64,000 bases of DNA, from contig NZ_MJAH01000002.1 of assembly GCF_001746295.1 (NCBI RefSeq), forward strand, positions 337,842 through 401,841. Reading direction: 5' to 3'. This DNA comes from Streptomyces sp. LUP47B (GTDB lineage Bacteria; Actinomycetota; Actinomycetes; Streptomycetales; Streptomycetaceae). The notes below the pieces were generated by a model, which saw nothing but the letters and a program-made list of their open reading frames with translations, was not told where the DNA came from and did no database searches. Shown here piece after piece: positions 17,868 through 26,873 of this stretch. Numbering within the stretch: position 1 is the stretch's first letter; every line of letters begins with the position of its first letter. A program made the position numbers and the translations under genes.

Positions 17868-19112
17868 TTACGAACCGGACTTGCGCTTGTTCCACACGTC
17901 GAACCCGACCGCGGCCAGCAGGGCGAGGCCCTTGATGACCTGTTGCCAGTCGGTGCCGACACTGAGGAGGTTCATGCCGTTGTTCAGCACACCGAGGACG
18001 AGACCACCGATGATCGCGCCGAGGACGGTTCCCACACCGCCGCTCATGGAGGCGCCACCGATGAACGACGAGGCGATCGCCTCGAGTTCGAAGTTCAGGC
18101 CCGCCTTCGGGGAGGCCGCGTTCAGGCGGGCTGCGACCACCAGACCCGCCAGGGCCGCGAGCACGCCCATGTTCAGGAAGACAAGGAAGGTGACCTTCTT
18201 GTCCTTGACGCCGGACAGCTTCGCGGCCGGCAGGTTGCCGCCGATCGCGTAGATGTGCCGGCCGAAGACCGCGTTGCGCATGACGTAGCCGTAGCCGACC
18301 ACCAGCACACCGAGGACGAGCAGGATGATCGGCGCGCCCTGGTAGCTGGCGAGCAGCATCGTGACCGCGAGGACCGCGGCGGCGATCGCGACGAGCTTGA
18401 GCAGGAAGGCGTTCCTGGGCAGCACGTCCAGCGCGAACTCCTGCTCGCGCTTGCGGTCGCGGACCTCCTGGTAGACCACGAAGGCCAGCAGCGCGAAGCC
18501 GAGCAGCAGGGTGAGGTTGTGGTAGTTGGTGTCCGGGCCGACCTCGGGCAGGAAGCCGTTGCCGAGCTTCTGCAGACCGTTCGGGAACGGGCCGAGGGTC
18601 TGGCCCTCGAGCAGGATCTCCGTCAGACCGCGGAAGAGGAGCATGCCCGCCAGGGTGACGATGAACGACGGTATGCCGAGATACGCGATCAGATAGCCCT
18701 GGACCGAGCCCGCGACCGCGCCCACCACCAGGGTCAGCACCAGCGCGACGGGCCAGGCCACGTCGTGCTGCACGGTCAGCACGGCCGCGAAGGCGCCCAC
18801 GAACGCGGTCAGCGAACCGACCGATAGGTCGATGTGTCCCGCGATGATCACCAGCATCATGCCGATCGCGAGGATCAGGATGTAGCTGTTCTGGAGCACC
18901 AGGTTGGAGACGTTGCGCGGCAGCAGCAGGTCGCCGTCGGTCCACACCGCGAACAGCGCGACGATCAGACCGAGCGCGATCAGCATGCCGTACTGGCGCA
19001 TGTTGCGGCGCAGCCCGTTCAGCATCAGCTGGAGCAGGCCCTCGCCGGAGGACGACCCCCCGCCCTTGCCCGGCGGCGCCGCGGCCGGAACCTTCGTCAC
19101 ATCGGTGCTCAT
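17868..19112 (-). CDS. Sugar ABC transporter permease, MmsB/XylH type (414 aa)
   Basis: Integral membrane subunit of a simple-sugar (CUT2) ABC importer. About ten hydrophobic segments are visible, beginning [17 protein letters not shown]; the BPD_transp_2 signature [23 protein letters not shown]... continues into [13 protein letters not shown], and later [24 protein letters not shown]. The cytoplasmic N-terminus is rich in Gly, Ser and Pro. Its ATG overlaps the stop of the ATPase gene (ATGA, 19109-19112), so the stoichiometric pair is translationally coupled. Substrate, judging from the neighbouring enzymes, may be galactose, xylose or another aldose; this is inference. Confidence 0.93.
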   Translation of the reverse strand: MSTDVTKVPAAAPPGKGGGSSSGEGLLQLMLNGLRRNMRQYGMLIALGLIVALFAVWTDGDLLLPRNVSNLVLQNSYILILAIGMMLVIIAGHIDLSVGSLTAFVGAFAAVLTVQHDVAWPVALVLTLVVGAVAGSVQGYLIAYLGIPSFIVTLAGMLLFRGLTEILLEGQTLGPFPNGLQKLGNGFLPEVGPDTNYHNLTLLLGFALLAFVVYQEVRDRKREQEFALDVLPRNAFLLKLVAIAAAVLAVTMLLASYQGAPIILLVLGVLVVGYGYVMRNAVFGRHIYAIGGNLPAAKLSGVKDKKVTFLVFLNMGVLAALAGLVVAARLNAASPKAGLNFELEAIASSFIGGASMSGGVGTVLGAIIGGLVLGVLNNGMNLLSVGTDWQQVIKGLALLAAVGFDVWNKRKSGS

Positions 19113-20659
19113 CGCGTTACCTCTTTGTCCTTCGTCATCTGGCGCATCAGCACTTCCTGCGTGGCCTCGGCCCGCGGAACCTCACCCGTGAGCCGTCCGG
19201 CGGCCATGGTGTAGATGCGGTCGCACATCCCGAGCAGCTCCGGCAGCTCGGAGGAGATGAAGACGACCGCCTTGCCCTCGGCGGCCAGCTGGTCGATGAC
19301 CGTGTAGATCTCGTACTTGGCGCCCACGTCGATACCGCGCGTGGGCTCGTCCAGGATCAGCACCTCGGGACCCGCGAAGATCCACTTGCTGAGGACGACC
19401 TTCTGCTGGTTGCCGCCGGACAGTCTGCCCACCGTCTCGAAGACGGTCGGCGCCTTGATGTTCATCGACTTGCGGAAGCGCTCGGCGACCTTCCGCTCCT
19501 CGTGCTCGTCGACCACACCGCGCTTCGCGACCTTGTTCAGGGCGGTCAGCGAGATGTTGCGGTTGATGTTGTCGATGAGGTTGAGGCCGTAGTGCTTGCG
19601 GTCCTCGGTGACGTACGCGATGCCGTGCTCGACCGCCTCGGCGACGGTCTTCGTACGGATCTCCTGGCCGTCCTTGAAGACCTGGCCGCCCGCGTGCCGG
19701 CCGTAGGTGCGCCCGAACACGCTCATCGCGAGCTCGGTACGCCCCGCGCCCATCAGGCCCGCGATACCGACGATCTCCCCGCGCCGCACATGGATCGACA
19801 CGTCGTCGACCACCTTGCGCTGCTGGTCGATCGGGTGGTGGACGGTCCAGTTGCGGATCTCCAGCGCCGGGGCCGCGTCCGCCTCGCCCTTGTAGAGGGT
19901 GCGGTCGGGGAAGCGGTGGTCGAGGTCGCGGCCGACCATGCCCGAGATGATCCGGTCCTCGGTGGTCTCCGGGTCCTTCACGTCGAGCGTCTCGATGGAC
20001 TTCCCGTCGCGGAGGATCGTCACCGAGTCGGCGACCTTGCGGATCTCGTTGAGCTTGTGGGAGATGATGATCGAGGTGATGCCCTGCTTCTTCAACTCCA
20101 GGATGAGATCCAGGAGTTTGCCGCTGTCCTCGTCGTTCAGAGCCGCGGTCGGCTCGTCGAGGATGAGCAGCTTCACCTTCTTGGAGAGTGCCTTGGCGAT
20201 CTCCACCAGCTGCTGCTTGCCCACACCGATGTCGGTGATCCGGGTCTCCGGGTGGTCGCTCAGACCCACCCGGCGCAGCAGCTCGGTGGCGTGCTTCAGC
20301 GTCTCGTTCCAGTTGATGAACCCGCCCGAGGCGTGTTCGTTGCCGAGGAAGATGTTCTCCGCGATCGACAGGAACGGCACCAGGGCCAGTTCCTGATGGA
20401 TGATCACGATGCCGTGCTGCTCGCTCGCCCGGATGTCCTTGAAGGAGACGACCTCTCCCTCGAAGAGGATGTCGCCCTCGTACGTGCCGTGCGGATGGAC
20501 GCCGGAGAGCACCTTCATCAAGGTGGACTTCCCGGCGCCGTTCTCACCGCAGATGGCATGGACCTCGCCCTGACGGACGGTCAGAGTGACGTCCGACAGC
20601 GCTTTGACGCCGGGAAAGGTCTTGACGATCGAGCGCATTTCCAGGACGGGTCCCGCCAT
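19109..20659 (-). CDS. Sugar ABC transporter ATP-binding protein, MmsA/XylG type (516 aa)
   Basis: Tandem ATPase of a CUT2 importer with two ABC modules. Module 1 has Walker [10 protein letters not shown] (residues 38-46), the signature-like [14 protein letters not shown] and Walker [12 protein letters not shown]. Module 2 has the degenerate P-loop [12 protein letters not shown], signature [14 protein letters not shown] and [14 protein letters not shown], as usual for this family. ATG 20659 (MAGPVLEM) follows AAAGG eight bases upstream; an in-frame TTG at 20674 is less likely. It lies 46 bases after the binding-protein gene and overlaps the permease gene by four bases. Confidence 0.94.
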   Translation of the reverse strand: MAGPVLEMRSIVKTFPGVKALSDVTLTVRQGEVHAICGENGAGKSTLMKVLSGVHPHGTYEGDILFEGEVVSFKDIRASEQHGIVIIHQELALVPFLSIAENIFLGNEHASGGFINWNETLKHATELLRRVGLSDHPETRITDIGVGKQQLVEIAKALSKKVKLLILDEPTAALNDEDSGKLLDLILELKKQGITSIIISHKLNEIRKVADSVTILRDGKSIETLDVKDPETTEDRIISGMVGRDLDHRFPDRTLYKGEADAAPALEIRNWTVHHPIDQQRKVVDDVSIHVRRGEIVGIAGLMGAGRTELAMSVFGRTYGRHAGGQVFKDGQEIRTKTVAEAVEHGIAYVTEDRKHYGLNLIDNINRNISLTALNKVAKRGVVDEHEERKVAERFRKSMNIKAPTVFETVGRLSGGNQQKVVLSKWIFAGPEVLILDEPTRGIDVGAKYEIYTVIDQLAAEGKAVVFISSELPELLGMCDRIYTMAAGRLTGEVPRAEATQEVLMRQMTKDKEVTR

Positions 20660-20705
20660 GGTCGTGCCTTTCAATCAGGGGGATGGGCCGACAGGGAGGG
20701 GCTGA

Positions 20706-21812
20706 CTAGTTGAGCTCGCTCGCCTTGTAGTAGCCCGTGTCGACCAGTTCCTTGGTGTAGTTGCTCTTGTCGACGCTCACCGGCTGCAGCAGGTAGGCCG
20801 GGACGACCTTGCTGCCGTTGTCGTACGTCTTGGTGTCGTTGACCTCGGGCTTCTTGCCCTTGAGGACGTCGTCCACCATGGCCGAGGCGACCTCGGCGAG
20901 CTTGCGGGTGTCCTTGTAGACGGTCTGCGTCTGCTGGCCCGAGATGATCGACTTCACCGAGGCGAGCTCGGCGTCCTGGCCGGTGATGACCGGCAGCGGC
21001 TTGCTGGCGGAGCCGTAGCCGTCCGACTTCAGCGCGGCGAGGATACCGATGGAGATGCCGTCGTACGGCGACAGGACCGCGTCGACCTTGCCGCTGCCGT
21101 ACGTGGAGGTGAGGATGTCCTCCATGCGCTTCTGCGCCGTGGCGCCGTCCCAGCGCAGCGTGGTGACCTGGGTGATCTTGGTCTGCTTGGACTTGACGAC
21201 GAGCTTCTTGCTGTCGATGTACGGCTGGAGCACGCTCATCGCGCCGTTGAAGAAGTACTTGGTGTTGTTGTCGTCGTTGGAGCCGGCGAACAGCTCGATG
21301 TTGAAGGGGCCCTTGCCGCTCTTGAGACCCAGCTTGTCGACGATGTAACTGGCCTGCAGCTCACCGACCTTGGTGTTGTCGAACGACGCGTAGTAGTCGA
21401 CGTTCGGCGTGCCGAGGATCAGCCGGTCGTAGGCGATGACCGGGATCTTGGCGTCCTTGGCCTGCTGGAGCACGTTGTTCAGCGACTTGTTGTCGATCGC
21501 CGCGACGATCAGGCCCTTGACGCCCTGGGTGATCAGGTTCTCGATCTGCGACACCTGCTGGTCGGGGTCGTCCTCGCCGTAGACCAGCTTGGTCTTGTAG
21601 CCCTTGGACTGGAGGTTCTTGACGACGTTGTTGCCGTCGGCGATCCAGCGCTCGGAGGACTTGGTCGGCATCGCGATGCCGATCGTGCCTCCCTTGGAGC
21701 TGCCGGTCGACTCCTCGCTGCCGCCTTTGCTGTCCTGGCCACAGGCCGAGAGGGTCAGGGCGAGGGAGGCGGCGCCGGCTATGGCGGTGAGTGCGGCTCG
21801 ACGAGTACGCAT
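20706..21812 (-). CDS. Sugar ABC transporter substrate-binding lipoprotein (368 aa)
   Basis: Periplasmic-binding-protein-like domain of the ChvE/XylF/MmsE class, anchored as a lipoprotein: [20 protein letters not shown] then lipobox LSAC with Cys24. Mature-domain features are [60 protein letters not shown], and the late [19 protein letters not shown]. Start at ATG 21812; in-frame ATGs at 21818, 21821 lie so close to the AAGG ribosome-binding site that the third is favoured. A GTTTCGAAAC palindrome lies about 155 bases upstream of the start. It is the first gene of the transporter part of the cluster. Confidence 0.94.
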   Translation of the reverse strand: MRTRRAALTAIAGAASLALTLSACGQDSKGGSEESTGSSKGGTIGIAMPTKSSERWIADGNNVVKNLQSKGYKTKLVYGEDDPDQQVSQIENLITQGVKGLIVAAIDNKSLNNVLQQAKDAKIPVIAYDRLILGTPNVDYYASFDNTKVGELQASYIVDKLGLKSGKGPFNIELFAGSNDDNNTKYFFNGAMSVLQPYIDSKKLVVKSKQTKITQVTTLRWDGATAQKRMEDILTSTYGSGKVDAVLSPYDGISIGILAALKSDGYGSASKPLPVITGQDAELASVKSIISGQQTQTVYKDTRKLAEVASAMVDDVLKGKKPEVNDTKTYDNGSKVVPAYLLQPVSVDKSNYTKELVDTGYYKASELN

Positions 21813-21948
21813 GATCATCATCCTTGATGTCGGGAGGGGTTCGGTCTGGCGGTGCGGGACGCTCTGGCAAGGAGGTGCGGGCTCTGACCGAGGAAGGTGC
21901 GTGTGGGATTGTGTGCGGCTGCGTCTGCTTTTGTGAAGGGACTCGGTC

Positions 21949-21975
21949 CGAAACGTTATGAGGGTGTTTCGAAAC
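21949..21975. promoter_or_regulatory. Putative operator: CGAAACG plus GTTTCGAAAC upstream of transporter genes
   Basis: GTTTCGAAAC (21966-21975) is a perfect 10-bp palindrome, with CGAAACG half-site at 21949-21955. The sites overlap the 3' end of the TIM-barrel gene and precede the binding-protein gene. Related TTCGAAAT motifs occur upstream of the dehydratase gene, suggesting one regulon, possibly LacI/GntR-like. Confidence 0.5.
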
Positions 21976-22927
21976 GCTTCAGCGCCCCCGGCAGCCGCGA
22001 ACCGAGCGGCGCCATGTCGCCGTCCGCTCCGTGCCGTGCGAGCAGGTCCAGGGCGAGCCGCCCCCGCCGTACCCGTTCCCGGGCCGTGTTCAGGGTCAGG
22101 TCGCGCATGTGGTGGCCGTACGGGTAGATCCCCGGGGCCTTGGACAGGCCGAACTTCAGGTAGAGCGGCGCGCCGCGCCGGATCAGTTCGGCGACCTCGT
22201 ACATCCGCACGTAACCGCCGAGATCGTCCGGCGCCTCGATGTACATGTCCATCGGGGCGGCGGAAACCCGCCGGATCTCCGTGAGGTGATCGAGCGTCAG
22301 ATCGCTGGGCACGTTGATGGAGTCGGCGCCCAGGTTCTCGTACACCGCGTAGGCGGCCGGGTTGACAGGGCCGACGAGCGCGCTCAGCTTCAGCGTGGTG
22401 TCGGCCGGGATGATCCCGGCGGCACGCGCCCGGTGCAGCGTCCACAGCACGCCCTCGTCGGCGACGAGGAGGCACTGGACGCCCAACTCCGTTGCCCGGA
22501 CGGCGTCTTCGACGCAGCCGGCCACGGCGTCGTGGCCGCGGGCCCGGAGGCCCGCGCCGCGCGAGTCGGAGCGCGTCGAGCCGCCGATGTCCCAGGTGCC
22601 GCGCGGGCCGGTGAACAGACAGAGCTCGATGTCGCGTTCGCCCGTCGCCTCGACCATCTCGGTGATCTCGGCGTCGGTCAGCATCCACACACCGCTGCCC
22701 TGGCTGATCCGGTGGATCGGCACATCGAGCCGCGAGGCTTCCTTCAGGACGACGGCCAGCGCTTCCGGCCCCTCGCACGAGGGGATCTCGGTGCGCCAGC
22801 GGCCACCGCCGGGGAAGGTGTGCGGCGAGGCATCGGCGGGATCCAGGGCGGGCGCGCCCAGGCCGAGCGCGGTGAGCGCCTGTTCACCGGGGCGGCGGGC
22901 CGCCGGGGCGGAAGCGTCGGTCGTCAC
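21956..22927 (-). CDS. TIM-barrel protein of unknown specificity, U32-peptidase-like pattern (323 aa)
   Basis: I cannot assign this with certainty. Alternating strands and helices suggest a TIM barrel: [117 protein letters not shown]. The last segments recall U32-family proteins, but the family's diagnostic cysteines are absent. It sits between the alcohol dehydrogenase and the binding-protein gene of the sugar cluster, so a role in sugar-acid metabolism, such as an aldolase-like or isomerase step, is conceivable. GTG 22927 follows AAAGGA. A 14-bp inverted repeat separates it from the upstream dehydrogenase gene. Confidence 0.75.
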   Translation of the reverse strand: MTTDASAPAARRPGEQALTALGLGAPALDPADASPHTFPGGGRWRTEIPSCEGPEALAVVLKEASRLDVPIHRISQGSGVWMLTDAEITEMVEATGERDIELCLFTGPRGTWDIGGSTRSDSRGAGLRARGHDAVAGCVEDAVRATELGVQCLLVADEGVLWTLHRARAAGIIPADTTLKLSALVGPVNPAAYAVYENLGADSINVPSDLTLDHLTEIRRVSAAPMDMYIEAPDDLGGYVRMYEVAELIRRGAPLYLKFGLSKAPGIYPYGHHMRDLTLNTARERVRRGRLALDLLARHGADGDMAPLGSRLPGALKRFETPS

Positions 22928-22941
22928 AAGCTGTCCTTTGT

Positions 22942-22957
22942 GTTCGATATGTCGGAC
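22942..22957. promoter_or_regulatory. Imperfect palindrome upstream of TIM-barrel gene
   Basis: GTTCGA (22942-22947), TATG, TCGGAC (22952-22957): arms match at five of six positions. It lies 15 bases before the GTG start, just upstream of the ribosome-binding site, and shares the TTCGA core with other motifs in this cluster. Confidence 0.35.
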
Positions 22958-22990
22958 GAGGTTCGCGGCTCAAGTCGTGCGGGGCGTGGG

Positions 22991-23033
22991 GTACGCCGGT
23001 ACGGAGTGGTCAGGTCACCCCGTACCGGCGTAC
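22991..23033. repeat. 14-bp perfect inverted repeat between dehydrogenase and TIM-barrel genes
   Basis: Arms GTACGCCGGTACGG (22991-23004) and CCGTACCGGCGTAC (23020-23033) with a 15-base spacer, immediately after the dehydrogenase stop codon in transcriptional terms downstream of the TIM-barrel promoter side. As RNA it would form a stable hairpin in the 108-bp intergenic gap; terminator, processing site or operator are all possible. Confidence 0.5.
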
Positions 23034-23035
23034 GT

Positions 23036-24040
23036 CTAGGGGCGGAGCAGCACCTTCCCGACCTTCGGATCACCGGACCCGACCAGCTCGATCGCCTCCG
23101 GGAACCCGTCGAGCGGGAGCTCGTGGGTGACCAGCGGCAGCGGATCCAGCAGACCGGCCCCGAAGACCCGCACGGTGTGCGCCCAGGCGTCCGGCGGGGC
23201 TCCGAAGACGGTGTGCACCTCCAGCTGCCGTACGACCAGGTCGGTCGGATCGAGACCCTCGGCGCCCGGCGCCGGGATGCCCGTCAGGACCAGGCGTCCG
23301 CCGCGCCTGAGCAGACCGGCGGCGGTGCCGGCGGCGGTCGCGGACCCGGCGGTCTCGATGACGACGTCGTAGTCGTCGGGGAGCTCCTGGTCCCTGGTGC
23401 GGAAGTCCGTGGCACCGAAAGCTTTCGAAAGCTCCGCCCGGTCGGGCCGGGTCCCTACCACGAGCAACTCGGCGGGCGAGCCCGCCTTCAGGAACTGAAC
23501 GGCGAACATCCCGAGCGTCCCGGTCCCCACCACGGCCACGCGCTCGCCGGGCAGGGCGTTCGCCTTGATCGCGGCGGCCGCGATACAGGCGGCCGGCTCC
23601 AGCAGGGCGGCGGCCGTCAGGTCGGCGTCGTCCGGCAGGACATGGAGCAGGCGTGCAGGCAGGGTGAGCGTGGTGGCCATCGCACCCGGCTGGGTGAACC
23701 CGGTCTCCTCGTACCCGGCCGTGCACAGCGTCGTCTCGCCCGCGTGACAGCGGTCGCAGACCTGGCAGTTGCGGAAGCCCTCGCCGACGACCTTGCGGCC
23801 GACAAGAGTTGAAGGAACACCCGCCCCTACCGCCTCGACCGTCCCGGACCACTCGTGGCCCGGAGTGAGGGGGTAACGGACGTACGCCTCGGGCCGGTTG
23901 CCCTGGTACACCTCGCGGTCGCTGCCACAGATGCCGACGGCGTGGACGCGTACCAGCGCCTCGCCGGCGGCGGGCTCACGAGGGGTGTGCTCGTCGAGCC
24001 GGTGCTCGCCGGGCCCCTCGATGACGACCTGCGCGCTCAC
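23036..24040 (-). CDS. Zinc-dependent medium-chain alcohol dehydrogenase (334 aa)
   Basis: Zn-MDR of the sorbitol/threonine/galactitol dehydrogenase type. Catalytic zinc ligands are visible in VGICGSDREVY (Cys) and TPGHEWSG (His-Glu); the structural zinc lobe is CQVCDRCHAGETTLC (four Cys); the Rossmann motif is VGTGTLGMFAVQFLKAG. It probably oxidises a sugar, alditol or sugar-acid intermediate with NAD(P)+. GTG 24040 overlaps the dehydratase stop (GTGA, 24037-24040), so the two are translationally coupled and likely act in the same pathway. A 14-bp palindrome AGCTTTCGAAAGCT lies inside the gene at 23420-23433. Confidence 0.92.
   Translation of the reverse strand: MSAQVVIEGPGEHRLDEHTPREPAAGEALVRVHAVGICGSDREVYQGNRPEAYVRYPLTPGHEWSGTVEAVGAGVPSTLVGRKVVGEGFRNCQVCDRCHAGETTLCTAGYEETGFTQPGAMATTLTLPARLLHVLPDDADLTAAALLEPAACIAAAAIKANALPGERVAVVGTGTLGMFAVQFLKAGSPAELLVVGTRPDRAELSKAFGATDFRTRDQELPDDYDVVIETAGSATAAGTAAGLLRRGGRLVLTGIPAPGAEGLDPTDLVVRQLEVHTVFGAPPDAWAHTVRVFGAGLLDPLPLVTHELPLDGFPEAIELVGSGDPKVGKVLLRP
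23420..23433. repeat. 14-bp perfect palindrome inside the dehydrogenase gene
   Basis: AGCTTTCGAAAGCT is self-complementary and encodes part of LSKAF. It contains the TTTCGAAA core also found near the cluster promoters. Low-GC sequence is unusual within this coding region. Confidence 0.5.
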
Positions 24041-25194
24041 TTGGTGCCCTTGGGCTTGCGCTGCTCCCAGCCCTCGGCCCACAGATCGAAGCGGGCCTGC
24101 TGCTGCGGGAACTCCGCGGCCGCGTCGACGTCCAGCTCGACACCGAGACCCGGCGCGTCGGAGAGGTGGAAGTAGCCGTCCACGACCTGCGGGGCGCCCT
24201 TGACCACCTTCTTGATCTCCGCGTCGGCGAAGTCGTTGAAGTGCTCGAGGATCTTGAAGTTGGGGGAGGTGAAGCCGACCTGCAGCGAGGCGGCGGTCAG
24301 CACCGGGCCGCCCACGTTGTGGGGGGCGACCAGCATGTAGTGGGTCTCGGCGGTGGCGGCCAGCTTCCGGGTCTCCCAGATACCGCCGATGTGGCCGACG
24401 TCAGGCTGGATGATGTCCACGGCCTGGCTCTCGAAGAGCTCGCGGAACTCGATGCGGTCGTGGATCCGCTCACCGGTGGCCACCGGGATGTCGACCTTGG
24501 CGGCGACCTTCTCCAGCGCCTTCAGGTTCTCCGGCGGCACCGGCTCCTCCAGCCACGCGGGCTTGAAGGGCGCCAGGTCCTTGGCCAGCCGGATCGCCGT
24601 CGACGGCGAGAACCGGCCGTGCATCTCCAGCATCAGTTCGGCGTCGGGACCGATGGCGTCCCGTACGGCCTCGATCAGCGAGACGGCGTACAGGCTCTGC
24701 TCGTGGTCCAGCTCGAAGTGGCCGGTGCCGAACGGGTCGATCTTGAGCGCCTTGTAGCCGCGCTCCATGACCGTCTGCGCGGCCTTGTGGTACGCCTCGG
24801 GAGTCCGCTCCGTGGTGTACCAGCCGTTGGCGTACGCCTTGACCTTGTCGGTGACCTTGCCGCCCAGCAGCTGCCAGACCGGCACCCCGAGGGCCTTGCC
24901 CTTGATGTCCCAGCAGGCCATCTCGATCACGGCGATACCGGACATGACGATCTCGCCGGCCCGACCGTAGTCGCCGTACTTCATCCTCTTGACGAGGTCC
25001 TCGACAGCGAACGGGTCGGAGCCGAGAATGTGGTTGTTCTCGGCCTCCCGCAAATAGCCGATCAGCGCGTCGGTGTGTCCCAGCATCCGGGTCTCGCCGA
25101 CTCCGGTGATGCCTTCGTCGGTGTGCACCTGGACGTAGGTCAGGTTGCGCCACGGCGTCCCGACCACGTGTGTGCTGATTCCGGTGATGCGCAC
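24037..25194 (-). CDS. Enolase-superfamily acid-sugar dehydratase, galactonate dehydratase-like (385 aa)
   Basis: Mandelate racemase/muconate lactonising enzyme family. N-terminal capping domain (ITGISTHVVGTPWRNLTYVQV, GITGVGETRMLGH) and C-terminal barrel with Lys151-x-Asp153 (ALKIDPFGTG), metal ligands near Glu190 (LEMHGRF), Glu216 (LEEPVPPE) and Glu242 (ATGERIH), Asp265/His268 (QPDVGHIGG) and His292 (APHNVGGP). The pattern fits acid-sugar dehydratases such as D-galactonate or mannonate/arabinonate dehydratase; substrate cannot be fixed by eye. It is the first gene of the minus-strand cluster, so its upstream region (25195-25430) should carry the main promoter. Confidence 0.9.
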   Translation of the reverse strand: MRITGISTHVVGTPWRNLTYVQVHTDEGITGVGETRMLGHTDALIGYLREAENNHILGSDPFAVEDLVKRMKYGDYGRAGEIVMSGIAVIEMACWDIKGKALGVPVWQLLGGKVTDKVKAYANGWYTTERTPEAYHKAAQTVMERGYKALKIDPFGTGHFELDHEQSLYAVSLIEAVRDAIGPDAELMLEMHGRFSPSTAIRLAKDLAPFKPAWLEEPVPPENLKALEKVAAKVDIPVATGERIHDRIEFRELFESQAVDIIQPDVGHIGGIWETRKLAATAETHYMLVAPHNVGGPVLTAASLQVGFTSPNFKILEHFNDFADAEIKKVVKGAPQVVDGYFHLSDAPGLGVELDVDAAAEFPQQQARFDLWAEGWEQRKPKGTK

Positions 25195-25234
25195 GGCGGT
25201 TGCCCCTCGTTGCTTCGTCGGCTCAGTGACGTTG

Positions 25235-25261
25235 TTCGAAATTTCGTCACACGTTCGAAAT
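25235..25261. promoter_or_regulatory. Direct repeat of TTCGAAAT upstream of dehydratase gene
   Basis: Two exact TTCGAAAT copies start 19 bases apart, roughly two helical turns, each containing the palindrome TTCGAA. The first also forms the perfect palindrome CGAAATTTCG (25237-25246). They lie 41-67 bases before the dehydratase start, so overlap the likely promoter. Confidence 0.55.
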
Positions 25262-25319
25262 GCTGACGTGACAGTAAGGAGGGGGTGAGGGGAGTGTCAA
25301 TGGGTCGAACGCATAACGG

Positions 25320-25360
25320 TTTCGACACCGCTTTCGACACGGCTTTCGAAGTCGCTTTCG
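25320..25360. repeat. Period-12 tandem repeat (TTTCGACACSGC-like, four copies)
   Basis: TTTCG recurs at 25320, 25332, 25344 and 25356, exactly 12 bases apart; the first two units differ at one base and later units decay. Located about 125-165 bases upstream of the dehydratase start. Could be an array of half-sites for a regulator. Confidence 0.6.
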
Positions 25361-25495
25361 GTGAGATCGGGAAGGATGCCCGAACGGTCCCTGACGGGCC
25401 TCTCAACTCGCCACGCCGAAATGGGTAGTTCAACACACAACCTTCACAGGCGTGACTATGAAAGCCAGGTGAGAGGAACTTAGTCTTCCCGCGTC

Positions 25496-26833
25496 ATGGA
25501 CTACTGCAACCCGTGCCGACGGCACCTCAACGGCGCCCTCGCCTGCCCGGGGTGCGGCACCGCGATCGAAGAGCTCCGCGCATACGCTGCCCGCGTACCG
25601 GCCCAGGGCGGACCGCAGGACCCCCCGGCGGTCCCGGCGTACGCGACGTATGCAGCCGAGGAGCAGTACGGCGCCCCTTCCCTCGCGGGGGACGCCCACG
25701 CGGGCCATGAGGCGACGGCCGGGGGCTTCGGCGGCCACGGGGACGCGGGCGGGACGGGCGGGTACGGCGGCCAGGGACTGGCTGGGGCGTACGGTCCGGG
25801 CGGCGATCAGGGGGCGGCCGCGGTATACGGCACGGGCGCGACCTCCTCGTACGGCGCAGGCGGCAACGAGTCCACGCCGTACGGCGTGGAGGGGCGCGGC
25901 ACCACCTCGTACGGCCCGGGTGGCGACGCCGGGGGCCACGGTGGCGTGGCGTACGGCGTGGACGGGCACGGCACCCCCTCGTACGGCCCGGATGGCGGGG
26001 CGGGATATGGCGGCGATGCGCAGGGTGGCGTGGCGCACGACGCCGGGGGTCACGGTGGCATGGCGTACGGCGGGGACGGTGGCGCGGCCGCAGGTGGTGG
26101 GCCGGGGGAGAGCGGGGCGGGCTACGGCTCGGCCGAGGCCGACACCGGCTCCGACCCCAGCCTCGGGGAAGGTGCCGACTCGGATGCCGACGTGAGCAGC
26201 GGCCCCGTCGGTGGCCGGGCCTCGCGGCGGCGCGCGCGTGGCCGGAGTGCGGAGAGTGTGGACAGTCCCGCCCCCTCCGTGGAACCCGAGGATGCCCAAC
26301 CCGACGAGTACGACGAGGACGACGAGGACGACGAGGACGACCCCACCGGCGGAGCCAGTCGTCGCGATCGCAAAGCAGCGGCTCACCGCAGGCGCCGCCG
26401 CCGGACCCTGCTGATCGCCGCCGGGTTCGTGCTCGCGGCCGGCGGTCTGAGCCTCGCGGAGCTGGGCATGGACGCCCCCGGTTCCTCCCCCAAGCCGGCC
26501 GCGGCGGGCGGGGAGTCGGCCGAGGGCGGCGCCTCCCCGGAGGCGAGCGAGTCGGCGTCGAAGGCGGCCGGCTCCGGAGCAACCGTTCCCTCGGGGTCAC
26601 CCTCCCCGAAGGTCTCCGAGTCCCCGTCGGCCTCCGCGTCCAAGAGCGAGGACGCCGACGCGAGCAAGAGCCCCGACAATCAGTCGGCGCCCACCAAAAC
26701 GTCCGGTGCGTCGACCCCCACAGCAACGGCCACGTCCACGAGCGGCGGCTCGGCCCCCACCGCCACCCCCACCACCGCGGCCCCGAGCCCGTCCCCGTCG
26801 GAGTGCAACCGTTTCCTGTGGTGGTGCACGTGA
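25496..26833 (+). CDS. SCO2400-family zinc-ribbon membrane protein with Gly/Tyr low-complexity region (445 aa)
   Basis: Opens with the family signature MDYCNPCRRHLNGALACPGC, a Cys4 zinc ribbon. Residues about 60-215 are a Gly-rich low-complexity stretch with recurring S/A/P-Y-G units. Then an acidic Asp/Glu run (about 260-285), a basic RRRRRR patch, a single transmembrane helix (TLLIAAGFVLAAGGLSLAELG), and a Ser/Pro/Thr-rich extracellular part ending ECNRFLWWCT with two cysteines. Predicted topology is zinc ribbon and low-complexity region inside, stalk outside. I know the family name but no established function. It is transcribed away from the sugar cluster and ends at a hairpin shared with the MarR gene. 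Confidence 0.85.
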   Translation: MDYCNPCRRHLNGALACPGCGTAIEELRAYAARVPAQGGPQDPPAVPAYATYAAEEQYGAPSLAGDAHAGHEATAGGFGGHGDAGGTGGYGGQGLAGAYGPGGDQGAAAVYGTGATSSYGAGGNESTPYGVEGRGTTSYGPGGDAGGHGGVAYGVDGHGTPSYGPDGGAGYGGDAQGGVAHDAGGHGGMAYGGDGGAAAGGGPGESGAGYGSAEADTGSDPSLGEGADSDADVSSGPVGGRASRRRARGRSAESVDSPAPSVEPEDAQPDEYDEDDEDDEDDPTGGASRRDRKAAAHRRRRRRTLLIAAGFVLAAGGLSLAELGMDAPGSSPKPAAAGGESAEGGASPEASESASKAAGSGATVPSGSPSPKVSESPSASASKSEDADASKSPDNQSAPTKTSGASTPTATATSTSGGSAPTATPTTAAPSPSPSECNRFLWWCT

Positions 26834-26834
26834 C

Positions 26835-26859
26835 GCCTTCGCTCATGTGAAGCGAAGGC
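26835..26859. terminator. Bidirectional hairpin between SCO2400-family and marR genes
   Basis: Perfect 9-bp stem GCCTTCGCT / AGCGAAGGC with a 7-base loop, immediately after the TGA at 26831-26833 and 15 bases from the MarR stop. Serves both convergent genes. Confidence 0.7.
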
Positions 26860-26873
26860 TCCGGAAGCCGCGC

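Larger units (their letters stand above)
25195..25495. other. Divergent control region of sugar cluster and SCO2400-family gene (301 bp)
   Basis: Gene-free. Nearest the dehydratase it holds two TTCGAAAT copies (25235-25242 and 25254-25261); in the middle a period-12 tandem repeat (25320-25360); toward the right a promoter-like AT-richer stretch ahead of ATG 25496. The apparent minus-strand reading frame here is a translation of the tandem repeat and is not a gene. Confidence 0.6.

Noticed and set aside
25140..25436. 98-residue minus-strand frame with KAVSK repeats
   Set aside because: It is the translation of the period-12 DNA repeat and runs into the dehydratase gene without a ribosome-binding site.
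26290..26343. GACGAGGAC trinucleotide-like repeat
   Set aside because: In-frame Asp/Glu tract of the SCO2400-family protein.
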